Assembly (NCBI GenBank): GCA_016787605.1 | Contig: JAEUUE010000033.1 | Location: forward strand, 49,768-113,767 | DNA: 64,000 nucleotides | Source: Cyclobacteriaceae bacterium | Lineage (GTDB): Bacteria > Bacteroidota > Bacteroidia > Cytophagales > Cyclobacteriaceae | Direction of reading: 5' to 3' | In this document: in pieces, positions 25,553-35,370 of the stretch | How the letters are laid out: each line of letters opens with the position of its first letter | Numbering within the stretch: position 1 is the stretch's first letter | Translations under genes and position numbers: made by a program | Notes under the pieces: model-generated | Database searches by the model: none | The model's input: the letters and a program-made list of their open reading frames with translations, nothing else | Told to the model about the DNA's origin: nothing

Positions 25553-26604
25553 GGCTTCTTGCCGGTGAGTTGGCGGATGAGGTCGACTTCCCGGGGATCA
25601 AACGGAGTGCCGTCGCGACGGAATATATCATGGAACCATACCGACGGCTCCTGGGACCCGGGCTTCGATCCCCACGGGAAGATGGTGTTGGTTTTTCCGC
25701 TCACCAGACCCCAGTTAATCGCACCCACCTGGTACCTCTTAAGGACCGGGAGGTTTTTCTCAAAAGTGCTGTTATTGGTACGGGCCATGTACTCGCTGCA
25801 GAGGATGGGCTTGCCAAGTGCCTGGAGTCGTTTGATTTCGTCTTCAAGGTTTGAGGCATCGCTGTAGTTGTGGAAAGTGACCACATCGGAATGGCGAAGC
25901 TGGTAGTCGTTATAGCGGCGGAACTTCTCGCCGCCGTTCCAGGTCGCGCACGTCAGGGGTTGCGAAGGCCGCACGCTCCAGGCCCACTGAAAGACTTTTT
26001 CAAGCAGGGGATACGTGATTTCTTCCATGCCGCTGTTGCCCGGCTCGTTATAGAGATCCCACAAGAGAATCCTCCGGTCGTCACGAAAGCGGGTGAGTAT
26101 ACCTTTGGTATAGGCTTCAAGGGCCGGCCAACGCGAGGGATCGGCAACGATGGCGGGGCCGGGAGCGCGCAGCCAGCCGGAGTTGTGTACGCCGGGAACA
26201 GGATCAGGCTGCTTGCCGGGCCTCGGATCAGGGAGCCAGCAGTCGTCGAAAAGAACGAAGATCACCCGGATGTGATGGCGGTCGGCTGTTTCAAGAAACT
26301 TTTCAATGCGTCCCGCAAACTCTTCGCGGTCATTCTCCCATAGCAAGTTATGCAGGTAAACACGCACCGTATTGAAGCCCAGCCCTTCGGCCCATCCGAG
26401 TTCACGGTCAATGGTCGGCAGGTCGAACGTTTCAGGCTGCCACATTTCCAGCTCGTTGATGGCGGTGCTGGGGATGAAGTTGCAGCCCACCAGCCAGGGT
26501 TGCTGTATTCCCCAAGCGTTGGCCTGCTCCTTGGTCCATACGGGCTGAGCGATTGCAGCCAGGCAGCCAAGGCTCAGCATCCAGAAAAAAGTGAGACGCT
26601 TCAT
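25549..26604 (-). CDS. Secreted GH5-like glycoside hydrolase
   Basis: A 351-residue protein from the ATG at 26604 with a signal peptide ending CLAAIAQ. It has the cellulase-type TIM barrel pattern: GFNTVRVYLHNLLWE, LLWDLYNEPGN with the acid/base Glu in NEP, TFHNY and ILCSEYMAR with the nucleophile Glu. Substrate cannot be read; related Bacteroidota proteins are annotated as cellulase-family hydrolases. It sits five bases behind the aminopeptidase gene and overlaps the serine hydrolase gene. An upstream in-frame reading to 26643 would overlap the aminopeptidase. Confidence 0.78.
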   Translation of the reverse strand: MKRLTFFWMLSLGCLAAIAQPVWTKEQANAWGIQQPWLVGCNFIPSTAINELEMWQPETFDLPTIDRELGWAEGLGFNTVRVYLHNLLWENDREEFAGRIEKFLETADRHHIRVIFVLFDDCWLPDPRPGKQPDPVPGVHNSGWLRAPGPAIVADPSRWPALEAYTKGILTRFRDDRRILLWDLYNEPGNSGMEEITYPLLEKVFQWAWSVRPSQPLTCATWNGGEKFRRYNDYQLRHSDVVTFHNYSDASNLEDEIKRLQALGKPILCSEYMARTNNSTFEKNLPVLKRYQVGAINWGLVSGKTNTIFPWGSKPGSQEPSVWFHDIFRRDGTPFDPREVDLIRQLTGKKP

Positions 26605-26608
26605 GGTC

Positions 26609-28072
26609 TCATTTCTTTTTGGCCGGCAGGTCAGGCAGCACAAAATTGTCCAGCGGGCTGGGGAGTCTCATCATGGCCTCGATGTCTTCGACTTTGCGGG
26701 GGGCGAGCGCGGACAGGTGATCGTTGCCATCTTTCGTGAGCAGGTAATCGTCTTCGATCCGCACGGCTATGCCCCACCATTTGGGATCGCAGGGACTGTT
26801 CTCGGGAATGTAAATGCCCGGTTCGATGGTAATGGCCATTCCTTCTGCCAGTTGGTTATACTCTCCTTTATCGTGTACATCGAGGCCGATGTGATGACAG
26901 CAGCCATGCGGATAGTACCGGTGCTTCTCACCATCCTTGATGATGCCCAGGTCCTTCAAGCCCTGGTCAATGACTACCCGGGTTGCTTTGGTGAGATCAG
27001 AAAAGTTGGTTCCCGGCTTGCAGATTTTCATGGCCTCTTCCTGGGCCTTGAGTACGAGTTCGTAAATCTGCTTTTGTTCCGGGGAGAACTTTCCGCTGAT
27101 GGGAATGGTGCGGGTGATATCGGCCGTGTAGCCACGGTACTCCGCGCCAAGGTCCATGAGGATAAGGTCTTTGGATTCGATGGAGGGCTTATAATTTTCC
27201 TCGTAGTGGAGAATGCAGCCATTGTGACCTGACCCCACGATGGACGGGTATCCCACATCTTCGGCCTGGTATTTCTTGAATACAAATTCATGAATCCCCT
27301 GCACCTCCAGTTCGCTCATGCCCGGCCGCATGGCTTTCATCACTTCCACCTGGGCCTGGCACGATACCAGTACCGCTTTGCGGATCAACTCGACCTCTTC
27401 CGGTTTTTTGATGCCTCGCAGCTGGGCCATGATACCGCCAAGACTTCGCGTGTCGAGATTATTTTTGGCAGGCTCCGGGTTGACGGGGATTCGGGCGGGA
27501 TCGGGATAATTGACCTTCAGTTTGAACTGGGCAACCAGGTCGGCCAGGTCGGAAGAATCGCGTGGATTGTCTCGCACATCGTTTTTGAAGTCGTAGAAGA
27601 GCACTTTGTCGAATTTAGAAAAATCGAGATTGTAGCGCTTGAACTCTTTGTTGGCGTAGGCGAACTCGAGGCCCCACTTTTTTTTCACGCCCTCTTCGCC
27701 CAACCTGCGTCCCGTCCACATTTCCATCATCTCGTTTCGCATCTGCACGAATATGATTTCATCGTAGAGGCTGCCGTCGGCCGCTTTCTGTTTGTCTTTG
27801 AAGATTAGCAGCACCGAGTGTGGCTCCTTGTACCCGGTGAGGTAGTAGAAATCAGGATCCTGGTGGTACTCATAATCCACGTCGTTGGAACGGTTGCGCA
27901 CTGCCGCCGCAAAGAATACGGCCACTGAATTGGAGGGCATTTTTTCGCGCAGCGCCTGGCGTCTTTCGCGGTGGAATTCCTTCGTCAGGAAATCGTCGGG
28001 AAGATCTGGATTCTGGGCCAGGACGCTGAAGGGGGCTCCCAGCAGGAGTAGGAGGAATGGGATGTATTTCAT
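26609..28072 (-). CDS. Secreted Xaa-Pro aminopeptidase (aminopeptidase P, M24B)
   Basis: A 487-residue protein from the ATG at 28072 with a signal peptide ending FSVLAQ. The N-terminal domain (DFYYLTGYKEPHSVLL) is typical of AMP N-domains. The pita-bread catalytic domain supplies the two-metal ligands: LMDLGAEYRGYTADITRTIP (two Asp), HGCCHHIGLDVHD (His), ITIEPGIYIP and IAVRIEDDYLLT (Glu). It removes N-terminal residues before proline, probably in the periplasm. It heads the minus-strand unit and has a perfect -7 box 24 bases upstream. Confidence 0.92.
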   Translation of the reverse strand: MKYIPFLLLLLGAPFSVLAQNPDLPDDFLTKEFHRERRQALREKMPSNSVAVFFAAAVRNRSNDVDYEYHQDPDFYYLTGYKEPHSVLLIFKDKQKAADGSLYDEIIFVQMRNEMMEMWTGRRLGEEGVKKKWGLEFAYANKEFKRYNLDFSKFDKVLFYDFKNDVRDNPRDSSDLADLVAQFKLKVNYPDPARIPVNPEPAKNNLDTRSLGGIMAQLRGIKKPEEVELIRKAVLVSCQAQVEVMKAMRPGMSELEVQGIHEFVFKKYQAEDVGYPSIVGSGHNGCILHYEENYKPSIESKDLILMDLGAEYRGYTADITRTIPISGKFSPEQKQIYELVLKAQEEAMKICKPGTNFSDLTKATRVVIDQGLKDLGIIKDGEKHRYYPHGCCHHIGLDVHDKGEYNQLAEGMAITIEPGIYIPENSPCDPKWWGIAVRIEDDYLLTKDGNDHLSALAPRKVEDIEAMMRLPSPLDNFVLPDLPAKKK

Positions 28073-28096
28073 ACGGTGAGCAGCTATGGATTCATT

Positions 28097-28104
28097 CAAA
28101 GGTA
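28097..28104 (-). promoter_or_regulatory. -7 box TACCTTTG for the aminopeptidase operon
   Basis: TACCTTTG on the minus strand matches TAnnTTTG exactly and lies 24 bases upstream of the ATG at 28072, which supports that start over the longer reading. No clear -33 element was seen. Confidence 0.5.
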
Positions 28105-28224
28105 GTGTCTTTCCCATTTCCAGCTACCTGTTTTTGGTGGGGCGGGTTTAACCTTCTTTACGGGATTCTCCGGGTTGATCCATTCACCAGGCCGGGCAGG
28201 GGATAAGACAATAGGTAAAGTTGT

Positions 28225-28232
28225 TATATTTA
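28225..28232 (+). promoter_or_regulatory. -7-like box TATATTTA touching the receptor start
   Basis: TATATTTA differs from TAnnTTTG in one base and ends three bases before the ATG at 28236. If used, the message would be nearly leaderless. The rest of the 163-base divergent gap shows no gene. Confidence 0.3.
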
Positions 28233-28235
28233 AAG

Positions 28236-30935
28236 ATGCGGTTCTTGATCCCGACAGCAATTCTGGCCCTCCTGTTTTTTGGCGGCGTTGCGAACGGCCA
28301 GTCTTTGCTGGAGCTACCGTTAGACGGCTCAGAGCAGGACAAAAAGCTGGCCCAATTCCTGGAGGAGTTTGAGCGAAAACATGAGGTGAAATTCTATTTC
28401 CTCGACGAGTGGATTGCCCCCTTTACCATCGACGACAGCTATGCCGGTCAGACCCTCGGGGACCTGCTCGAGAATGTTTTGCGGGAGTCCGACTTGAGTT
28501 TTGTCGTCGTCCATGACCGCGCCCTGGCCTTCGTCAAAGATCCAACCGTAGAAATCACCCGGCGGGAAGCGATCGTAGCGGCTGGCCGCCGACAGCAGAG
28601 TATCGAAACCGCCACCGTGGGTAACCCTGACCTGTTCCGCCCGGGACGATTGGTCACCTTGCGTGGGCGGATCATCCATGAAGAAGACCGCACACCCATT
28701 ACAGGGGCCACGGTAGTACCCAATGGGGTGCGCGGAACCACGACTGACCGGGAAGGAAGGTATGAGCTCCGACTGCCCAGCGGACGCCACGTACTCAGCA
28801 TCAACTTTATTGGTTTCAAGGAGCGTACCATCGACCTCACCTTGTACGAGGGCGGAGACCTTAACCTCTCTTTGCAAGAGTCACCGGTGTTACTGGAAGA
28901 GATAGTCATCAGCTCGCAGCCTATCAATGAGCTCACCGTTAGTCGGCCAGGTCAGCTGCAGTTGTCGGTGGGAGCGATGAAGAAACAACCCTCCCTGCTT
29001 GGCGAGGCCGATCTGGTTCGTCAGTTGCAGTCGCTTCCGGGTGTCAACACCGTAGGAGAAGCAGCAGCTGGATTTAATGTGCGCGGAGGAAGTGTCGATC
29101 AGAATCTTGTCCTCTATGACGGACTTCCTCTGTTTAACACGTCACATGCCCTCGGGTTCTTTTCTGCCTTTTATTCTGAGGCGATCCAGGAGATGAGCTT
29201 CTATCGCGGAGGTATTCCCGCGGAATTTGGCGGGCGTGTGTCTTCCGTTCTGGACATCCGGTCCAAGGCAGGGGACCCGGAGCGTTGGCGCGTCAACGGA
29301 GGCATCGGGTTGATTTCGGCCAACCTGATGGCCCGTGGTCCGTTGGTGAAAAACCGGACCACCCTGGCGGCCAGCGTAAGAGGCACCTACGCCAACTGGT
29401 ACCTCGACTTGCTAAAGAACACCTACAAGGACCTTACTAACAGCCAGGTGGGCTTCTATGACGGCGACTTGCGCTTGGAGCACGCGCTGAGTAACAAGTC
29501 GAAGCTGTCGTTTTCCTACTATCGCAGCTTTGACAGACTCCGTGTGCGCGGGGATACGACGTTTCAGTGGGTGAATCAACTCATCTCCGTGCGCCTGGAC
29601 CAGATGTTTTCGCCCCGATTTACGGGGAGTTTTCTTTTGGGAGTGGGAGATTATAATTATACCGTATCCAATGTTCAGCCAGCCCAGGGTTTCGACCTGG
29701 ACTACCAGGTTACCTACCCCACACTCAAGATGGACTTTTTGCTGACGGCGGGTGCCCACCGGCTTTCCTTTGGTATCCAGTCCACCTACTATGCCTTCAA
29801 CCCGGGCCGTCTTCGTCCCACCACCGCGCAGTCCAGCATCCGATCGGTGACGATGGAGAGCCAGCAGTCGCTCGAGAGCGGCATTTACCTTGCTGATTCA
29901 TACAATCTCACTGACCGCCTGGTTCTGGATGCCGGAGTCCGGCTTTCGTCGTTTGTTCAGTTTGGCCCGGCTACTGTGAACGTCTACAGCCCGCCATCTC
30001 CCATCGAAGAAGATAACCTGACCGACAGTATCAAGTATGCTTCGGGTGAGACAGTAACCTCCTTCATGGGCGTGGAGCCCCGCGCCGCCATTCGTTTCTC
30101 GCTCGACAACCAGTCTTCGCTCAAACTGAGTTATCACCGGATTTATCAATACCTGCATTTGGTGAGCAACACCGCCGCCGTCACCCCCATCGACATTTGG
30201 CAGCCATCCAATACCTTCTTTAAACCGCAGGTATCAGACCAGATTTCCGTTGGATATTTCCGTGACTTCAAGCAGAAGATGTACGAAGCCTATGCGGAAG
30301 TGTTTTACAAGGAGATGGACAACGTGCTGGATTTCAAGGACGGCGCGGAACTTATCCTGAACAAGACGCTGGAAGCGGATCTCTTGCAGGGAAAAGGTTT
30401 GGCATACGGTATTGAGGCTTTTTTGTCGAAAAGCCAGGGAAGGCTTACCTGGACGATGAGCTATACTTATTCACGGTCCTTGCGCAAGTTTGATCCCGGC
30501 ACGGAGACCATCAATAACGGAGAGACGTTCCCTTCAAGTTATGATCAGCCACACATGCTCAATCTTTCCTGGAATTACCGTCTCTCCAGACGCTGGTCGT
30601 TCACCGGGAATTTTGCTTACCGCACAGGGCGCCCGGTGACGGTCCCCGTATTTGGATTTACGGTCGATGGTTACGGGGTCGCCTATTTTTCTGGCCGGAA
30701 TCAATACCGTATTCCGGATTACCATCGGCTGGATCTCGCGCTGGTGATCGAAGGGAGTCATAAGTTGAAAAAGCCATGGTCGGGATCGTGGACCATTTCG
30801 TTTCTCAACGTCTATGCCCGCCGTAACGCCTATTCCTATTTCTTCGCCAGTGATACGCCCGGAAAGATTGATACTTACCAGCTCTCAATTCTGGGAACGA
30901 TAGTACCATCGGTCACCTACAACTTCAAGTTCTGA
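28236..30935 (+). CDS. TonB-dependent receptor with STN and carboxypeptidase-D-like N-terminal domains
   Basis: An 899-residue outer-membrane receptor with a signal peptide ending GGVANGQS. Residues about 35-110 form an STN domain (FYFLDEWIAPFTID to RALAFVKDP), about 140-220 a carboxypeptidase-D regulatory-like domain (GATVVPNGVRGTTTDREGRY), about 240-345 the plug (QSLPGVNTVGEAAAGFNVRGG, LVLYDGLPLFNTSHALGFF) and the rest the beta barrel ending in aromatic FKF. Such receptors import bound ligands with TonB energy. STN domains often signal to FecR-type anti-sigma factors, but none is adjacent. DUF4249-type lipoprotein genes follow in place of a SusD. Confidence 0.93.
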   Translation: MRFLIPTAILALLFFGGVANGQSLLELPLDGSEQDKKLAQFLEEFERKHEVKFYFLDEWIAPFTIDDSYAGQTLGDLLENVLRESDLSFVVVHDRALAFVKDPTVEITRREAIVAAGRRQQSIETATVGNPDLFRPGRLVTLRGRIIHEEDRTPITGATVVPNGVRGTTTDREGRYELRLPSGRHVLSINFIGFKERTIDLTLYEGGDLNLSLQESPVLLEEIVISSQPINELTVSRPGQLQLSVGAMKKQPSLLGEADLVRQLQSLPGVNTVGEAAAGFNVRGGSVDQNLVLYDGLPLFNTSHALGFFSAFYSEAIQEMSFYRGGIPAEFGGRVSSVLDIRSKAGDPERWRVNGGIGLISANLMARGPLVKNRTTLAASVRGTYANWYLDLLKNTYKDLTNSQVGFYDGDLRLEHALSNKSKLSFSYYRSFDRLRVRGDTTFQWVNQLISVRLDQMFSPRFTGSFLLGVGDYNYTVSNVQPAQGFDLDYQVTYPTLKMDFLLTAGAHRLSFGIQSTYYAFNPGRLRPTTAQSSIRSVTMESQQSLESGIYLADSYNLTDRLVLDAGVRLSSFVQFGPATVNVYSPPSPIEEDNLTDSIKYASGETVTSFMGVEPRAAIRFSLDNQSSLKLSYHRIYQYLHLVSNTAAVTPIDIWQPSNTFFKPQVSDQISVGYFRDFKQKMYEAYAEVFYKEMDNVLDFKDGAELILNKTLEADLLQGKGLAYGIEAFLSKSQGRLTWTMSYTYSRSLRKFDPGTETINNGETFPSSYDQPHMLNLSWNYRLSRRWSFTGNFAYRTGRPVTVPVFGFTVDGYGVAYFSGRNQYRIPDYHRLDLALVIEGSHKLKKPWSGSWTISFLNVYARRNAYSYFFASDTPGKIDTYQLSILGTIVPSVTYNFKF

Positions 30936-30940
30936 GCGCA

Positions 30941-31942
30941 ATGGCCTGGTCCCGTTATATTCTGCTCATTCTGCTGGCCTGCGTGGACAAGACTGATTTT
31001 GATTCTGGTGGTACCGCGTTTCCATTGATAATTGACGGATTATTCTCAACCAAGGCGGCGGAAGTTCGTCTGTCCCGGGGTTATCGTGTGAATGGGGGGC
31101 TTAACTACACAAGGATACCCGGGGCTATTGTCTGGATTGCCGACACGGATGACCCCTCCTGGAAACTCATTTTGAAAGAGCAGAAACTGAGTTTCTATGA
31201 ATACCAGGCCTTTAATGGTACGATATACTCCTATTCAGGGGCAGTTACTCCCAAAGCAGGTCATCATTACGTGCTTCACGTCATTGTTGATTCGAATGAG
31301 TTTGTATCTCTTCCACAGGAGGTTCGGGAGCCTGGGAGCATAGACAATATCTACTTCACGTACACGTCGGGGTTCAACCGGGATAAAGGAGTAGAGGAGG
31401 ATGGGCTGAATATCCTCTTTGATGCCACTGTACCATCCGGTGAGGATCGTCATTTTCAATGGCGAATGTTTGGTACATTTTCGGTACTCGCCGATCCTGC
31501 GGCGGGACCGGAACGATGCTGGGTAACGGAGCGGGAAGACGCACCCCTGCTCTCGTCGAGTGCGTTTGCCACACGATATGCCGGGTTGACAGCCCGGTAT
31601 GTGCCCATTACATTTGACAGGTTCAACGACCGCTACCGGGTTGAAATCCGGCAATATGAAATCTCCAGGGAAGTGTGGGAATTTACCGAAGCTCTAAGAT
31701 TTCAGCTTAAGAATGGCTCAAGTCTCTTTCAGCCCCCCTTCTTTGTGCGAAAAGGAAATGTCATATCATTGAACGGACAAGCTAACGTGATTGGGATTTT
31801 CACGGCGTCCATTGACGTCAGTCGTGCGATTTATATTAAACGCTCCGATTTACCGCGTGAACTATATGGACAACCGCTTCCGGCAAATTGCCTTAGGGTA
31901 TACCCCGGATCGGTGGCGTATCCACCACCTTTCTGGATGTGA
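30941..31942 (+). CDS. DUF4249-type lipoprotein, first copy
   Basis: A 333-residue protein with a short lipoprotein signal (LLILLACVDK). The N-terminal half looks like a beta-sandwich (PLIIDGLFSTKAAEVRLSRGY, IPGAIVWIADT) and the C-terminal half carries the pattern VEIRQYEISREVWEFTEALRF, SSLFQPPFFVRKGNV and GIFTAS typical of DUF4249 proteins. These are usually encoded directly after TonB receptors, and may act as their surface partners as SusD does for SusC; that role is inference. It is five bases after the receptor and two before its paralogue. Confidence 0.8.
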   Translation: MAWSRYILLILLACVDKTDFDSGGTAFPLIIDGLFSTKAAEVRLSRGYRVNGGLNYTRIPGAIVWIADTDDPSWKLILKEQKLSFYEYQAFNGTIYSYSGAVTPKAGHHYVLHVIVDSNEFVSLPQEVREPGSIDNIYFTYTSGFNRDKGVEEDGLNILFDATVPSGEDRHFQWRMFGTFSVLADPAAGPERCWVTEREDAPLLSSSAFATRYAGLTARYVPITFDRFNDRYRVEIRQYEISREVWEFTEALRFQLKNGSSLFQPPFFVRKGNVISLNGQANVIGIFTASIDVSRAIYIKRSDLPRELYGQPLPANCLRVYPGSVAYPPPFWM

Positions 31943-31944
31943 TC

Positions 31945-33015
31945 ATGAAGTACTACGGTGCCCGATTCTTTTTTTTCCTGTTGATGTCACTTGGTTGTGT
32001 CGACAAAGCAGATATTGCTCTTGTATCGCAACAACTGCCATTCATTATTGAAGCCGCGGTTACCAATGCTCCTGGCTCCGATACCGTGAAAATCACCAAA
32101 GCCTATCCTGCCGACGGCGGCTACTATTCCCGGGTCGGCGTCAGTGGCGCAAAAGTCCGGATCATCAGTGATGCAGGGGAATCCGATAGACTGACCGATA
32201 TCGGCCGTGGAATGTACATTACCGACACGCTGCAGGGCGTCATCGGCCGTAGTTACCAGCTTCTCGTCTCCCTATCCGATCAAAACGGAGAGCACCATTA
32301 CCAGTCGACCGCCCAACGCATGTTGCCGGCCGGGGCAATTGATGGCATCACGTATGAGTTTACCAGCCAGGTAAATTCTTCCACCGGCCTTTCAGAGAAT
32401 GGGTTCAATGTATATGTGAATTCCTCCGTAAGCGTGTCCAGCAGCCGGCGACTGCGGTACAAGATCCTGGGTACCTACAAAGTCAACACAAATCCTGAAC
32501 TGATCCAGATCAGGACGGACTGCGCCACTCCGCCCTGCCCGACCATGTCGCTTCCCTGTGCCACGAATTGTGAATGCTGTGTTTGCTGGGTGTCGGAACG
32601 GGAGAAGTTTCCCGTGCTGCTCGATCCTGATTTCGTAGGGGGTACCACGATCACCCGGATCCCGGTTCATTATATTCCCATCAACAACTACACGTTCAAC
32701 GAGCGATACCGGGTGGAAGTCACCCAAATGGAACTGTCACAGGACGTCTATGACTTCTATTCGGCCTTGCGCAAGCAAATGCTGAATGCATCAAGCCTTT
32801 TTCAGCCGCCATTCTTTGAGTTGCGCGGCAATGTGGAGGCGCAGAACCAGGGCCCGCGCGTGGTCGGAATTTTTTCGGCAACAGCGACAACCAGGCAGCA
32901 CCTGTACATCAATCGGGGCGATGTGCCCTATGATATGGTATCGGAGCCTATCGCCGCAGACTGCAGGGCCGTAGCAAAAAATAGCAGCAACCAGATTCCT
33001 CCGTTTTGGGAATGA
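31945..33015 (+). CDS. DUF4249-type lipoprotein, second copy
   Basis: A 356-residue paralogue of the preceding gene with lipoprotein signal FLLMSLGCVDK. The same C-terminal block recurs (VEVTQMELSQDVYDFYSALRK, SSLFQPPFFELRGNV, GIFSAT). It has an additional cysteine-rich loop (CATPPCPTMSLPCATNCECCVCW) that the first copy lacks almost completely, possibly a metal or disulfide knot. I use the ATG at 31945; a GTG at 31939 would overlap the previous stop. It overlaps the next gene (ATGA). Confidence 0.8.
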   Translation: MKYYGARFFFFLLMSLGCVDKADIALVSQQLPFIIEAAVTNAPGSDTVKITKAYPADGGYYSRVGVSGAKVRIISDAGESDRLTDIGRGMYITDTLQGVIGRSYQLLVSLSDQNGEHHYQSTAQRMLPAGAIDGITYEFTSQVNSSTGLSENGFNVYVNSSVSVSSSRRLRYKILGTYKVNTNPELIQIRTDCATPPCPTMSLPCATNCECCVCWVSEREKFPVLLDPDFVGGTTITRIPVHYIPINNYTFNERYRVEVTQMELSQDVYDFYSALRKQMLNASSLFQPPFFELRGNVEAQNQGPRVVGIFSATATTRQHLYINRGDVPYDMVSEPIAADCRAVAKNSSNQIPPFWE

Positions 33016-35324
33016 GAACAATTGCCCTTTCACTTATAGCCTTGATCAGCGCTTTTTCTCTTCAGGCGCAAGAGGATGCGGTGCGGGAAGTGAGCCGGCT
33101 CCTTGAGACCAGCCGGAGCAACTTTCCCGCCATGAGACCCCAGGTGTTCTTCTCACAGGATAAATACACGCCGGGCGATACAGCCTTCTTCCGAATGTTT
33201 ATCCTCACTGAATCAGAGCGCATTCTGGCGGCGCGATCTTTATTTACCCTCGAATTGGTGAACCGCGAAGGAAAGACTGTCATGCGGCAGGTGGTTACGT
33301 GTCAGCCCTTTGGTGCCGCCAATCAATTGATCCTTCCGGACTCCCTGGCCCCGGGAATTTATGAGGTGCGGCTTTTCAGCGAACGAATGACGACGGCCTA
33401 TGGGCTGGTCTCGTCGCTATGGATTGTGGGGAGCACTCAATGGGTGCGATCAATGCCGGATGGTTTTAACATCACCTTTCATCCGGAAGGTGGTCACCTG
33501 GTCCCGGGCACGCTCAATCGCCTGATCATCCAATCTCACGGGCAAATGCCCGAGTCGGCAAGCCTGCATGGCGAAGCTGGCCGGATCATGCCCGTTGAGT
33601 TTGAGCAAGGACTGGCGTCTGTGCATTTTGTCCCGCTGGCAGGCCAGAGGTACCGGTTGGAATACGTGGGAGGTGGTCAGGTTCATTCGGCGGATCTGCC
33701 TTCGGTCGAGATCGATGCGGTAACCCTTCGGGTTTATCCGGGGCCCCGGAAAACTCATGTGGTGGATATCACTTCGGGGCCCAGGGCACCTCGAAAGGTC
33801 TTATTGTTTTTGATGGCAGGGCGGCAAGTGGTTCATAGTCGTGAGGTGCGCTTTAATCAGGAAGGCAAAGCCAACCTCCTGGTGACAGAGGGTTTTTTCC
33901 CGGAGGGTTTTTCGGAGCTCTTCCTGCTGGATGATGAACTCAAGCCCTTGTCTTACCGCCCTGTTTACTTGCCCGGCGCGCCGAAAGCAACGGTGTCTAT
34001 TGCTGAATTACCCGAAGCGGCCGGGCTTCGTGCTGAAGTGGGCGTTTCCATGGCCGTCACCGATGAGGCCGGGCTTCCAGTCCGCTCAAGCCTTACGGTG
34101 GCCGTAATTCCTGAGGGGACGAGGATGAGGCCCATCCGAACACCGGATCCATCGCTTGAATTGCGCCAGATTCGGCCGCAGTTTGACTGGACGGCTCCCG
34201 CGTCGAAAGTGGAAAGGGAGATCATTGCTCAGAATCCCCTGCCAGCCCATTTCGTTCCGAACTTTCCTGTACTCTTGCACAGTGGGAGCCTCAATCTATC
34301 CGGGAAGGTATATTCCACAGATCCGGATGCTCCGCTTCCTTACCTGAGCCGCATCGTCATTTACCTGCATAATGACCTGATCCAATACGAGACGGCCATT
34401 GATGGGGCCGGAAATTTTCACTTTGACAAGATTTATGATTTCATGGGGTCGGACAAAGTCTTCTACAAAGTCATCAACCAGCAAAACAAGACCCTTCGGG
34501 CGAAAGTCGACTGGTCGATGAATCTGGGTGAAGAGATCCCTGTTTCCTTGCCCACGTTTGAAACCTCAGCCAAGGAAGATCCCTACGGCCTGCTCAGAAG
34601 CCGGAAGCGAACCATCGACCGTTCCTTCAACTACTTCCTCCAATCCGATACCGCCTCTTCAGTGGTAACCAACTTCAATGAGGTGCTGGAACGTGAGTTT
34701 CAGGGGGCAGATATCATCATGCGGCCGAGCGAATACGTACCCTTTGAGACCATGCGAGAACTCATCCTTGAGGTAGTTCCGGCCTTGAAATTCCGTGTTC
34801 ATGGCAAAGATAGCGCGGTGGAGGTGTCGCTGACCACCAAAAACCCGGCCTTTGTCCCGATGCGTTACGCGGAAGGAAATCCCCTTTATGTGATCGACGG
34901 GTACCTGACCACCAACACGCGGTACCTGATGTCACTTTCGCCCCGCGACATCGAGGCGGTGAAAATCATCAACGAGATCGGCAAACTAGACAAGCTTCAG
35001 AACCTGGCCAGGGACGGCGTGCTCTTTATTCAGACAAGAATCCCCGAAAAAACACGGCGTGACATCGAGAAGGAGCTGTATCCCATCGCCGGACTAAGTC
35101 CCACCCTGTCGATGCCCATGAACTATCCTTCACAGAAGCGTGTGCCGGATTTGCGTTCCTTGCTGTATTGGACGCCGCTGATGGACACCGACAGCACGGG
35201 TCGCGCTCAATTTACCTTCAGAACCTCCGACCTTCCTGGCCCCTATTGGCTCAGGATCATGGGTGTCACGGAAACCGGGCATATGTTCACCGCGGAGAAG
35301 CGGTTTGAGGTGACATTTAAGTAG
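33012..35324 (+). CDS. Large secreted macroglobulin-like protein with TonB plug-like segment
   Basis: A 770-residue protein from the ATG at 33012 with a signal peptide ending SAFSLQAQ. Residues about 40-130 match an MG2-type macroglobulin domain (FFSQDKYTPGDTAFFRMFI, LAPGIYEVRLFSE), then more beta-sandwich repeats. Residues about 615-690 resemble a TonB plug (NPLYVIDGYLTTNTRYLMSLSPRDIEAVKII, DGVLFIQTR), and the C-terminus (GRAQFTFRTSDLPGPYWLRIMGVTETG) is again macroglobulin-like. It lacks a beta barrel, so it is not a receptor itself. I infer a periplasmic or outer-membrane companion of the receptor and the DUF4249-type proteins. Exact function unknown. Confidence 0.7.
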   Translation: MRTIALSLIALISAFSLQAQEDAVREVSRLLETSRSNFPAMRPQVFFSQDKYTPGDTAFFRMFILTESERILAARSLFTLELVNREGKTVMRQVVTCQPFGAANQLILPDSLAPGIYEVRLFSERMTTAYGLVSSLWIVGSTQWVRSMPDGFNITFHPEGGHLVPGTLNRLIIQSHGQMPESASLHGEAGRIMPVEFEQGLASVHFVPLAGQRYRLEYVGGGQVHSADLPSVEIDAVTLRVYPGPRKTHVVDITSGPRAPRKVLLFLMAGRQVVHSREVRFNQEGKANLLVTEGFFPEGFSELFLLDDELKPLSYRPVYLPGAPKATVSIAELPEAAGLRAEVGVSMAVTDEAGLPVRSSLTVAVIPEGTRMRPIRTPDPSLELRQIRPQFDWTAPASKVEREIIAQNPLPAHFVPNFPVLLHSGSLNLSGKVYSTDPDAPLPYLSRIVIYLHNDLIQYETAIDGAGNFHFDKIYDFMGSDKVFYKVINQQNKTLRAKVDWSMNLGEEIPVSLPTFETSAKEDPYGLLRSRKRTIDRSFNYFLQSDTASSVVTNFNEVLEREFQGADIIMRPSEYVPFETMRELILEVVPALKFRVHGKDSAVEVSLTTKNPAFVPMRYAEGNPLYVIDGYLTTNTRYLMSLSPRDIEAVKIINEIGKLDKLQNLARDGVLFIQTRIPEKTRRDIEKELYPIAGLSPTLSMPMNYPSQKRVPDLRSLLYWTPLMDTDSTGRAQFTFRTSDLPGPYWLRIMGVTETGHMFTAEKRFEVTFK

Positions 35325-35358
35325 CACCAGGCTCTTTTTGAGACGCCCCCCGAATGGT

Positions 35359-35366
35359 TAAATTTG
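35359..35366 (+). promoter_or_regulatory. -7 box TAAATTTG four bases before a start codon
   Basis: TAAATTTG matches TAnnTTTG exactly and lies four bases before the ATG at 35371, placing a likely transcription start at or next to the start codon, so the message may be leaderless. Confidence 0.45.
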
Positions 35367-35370
35367 ATTT

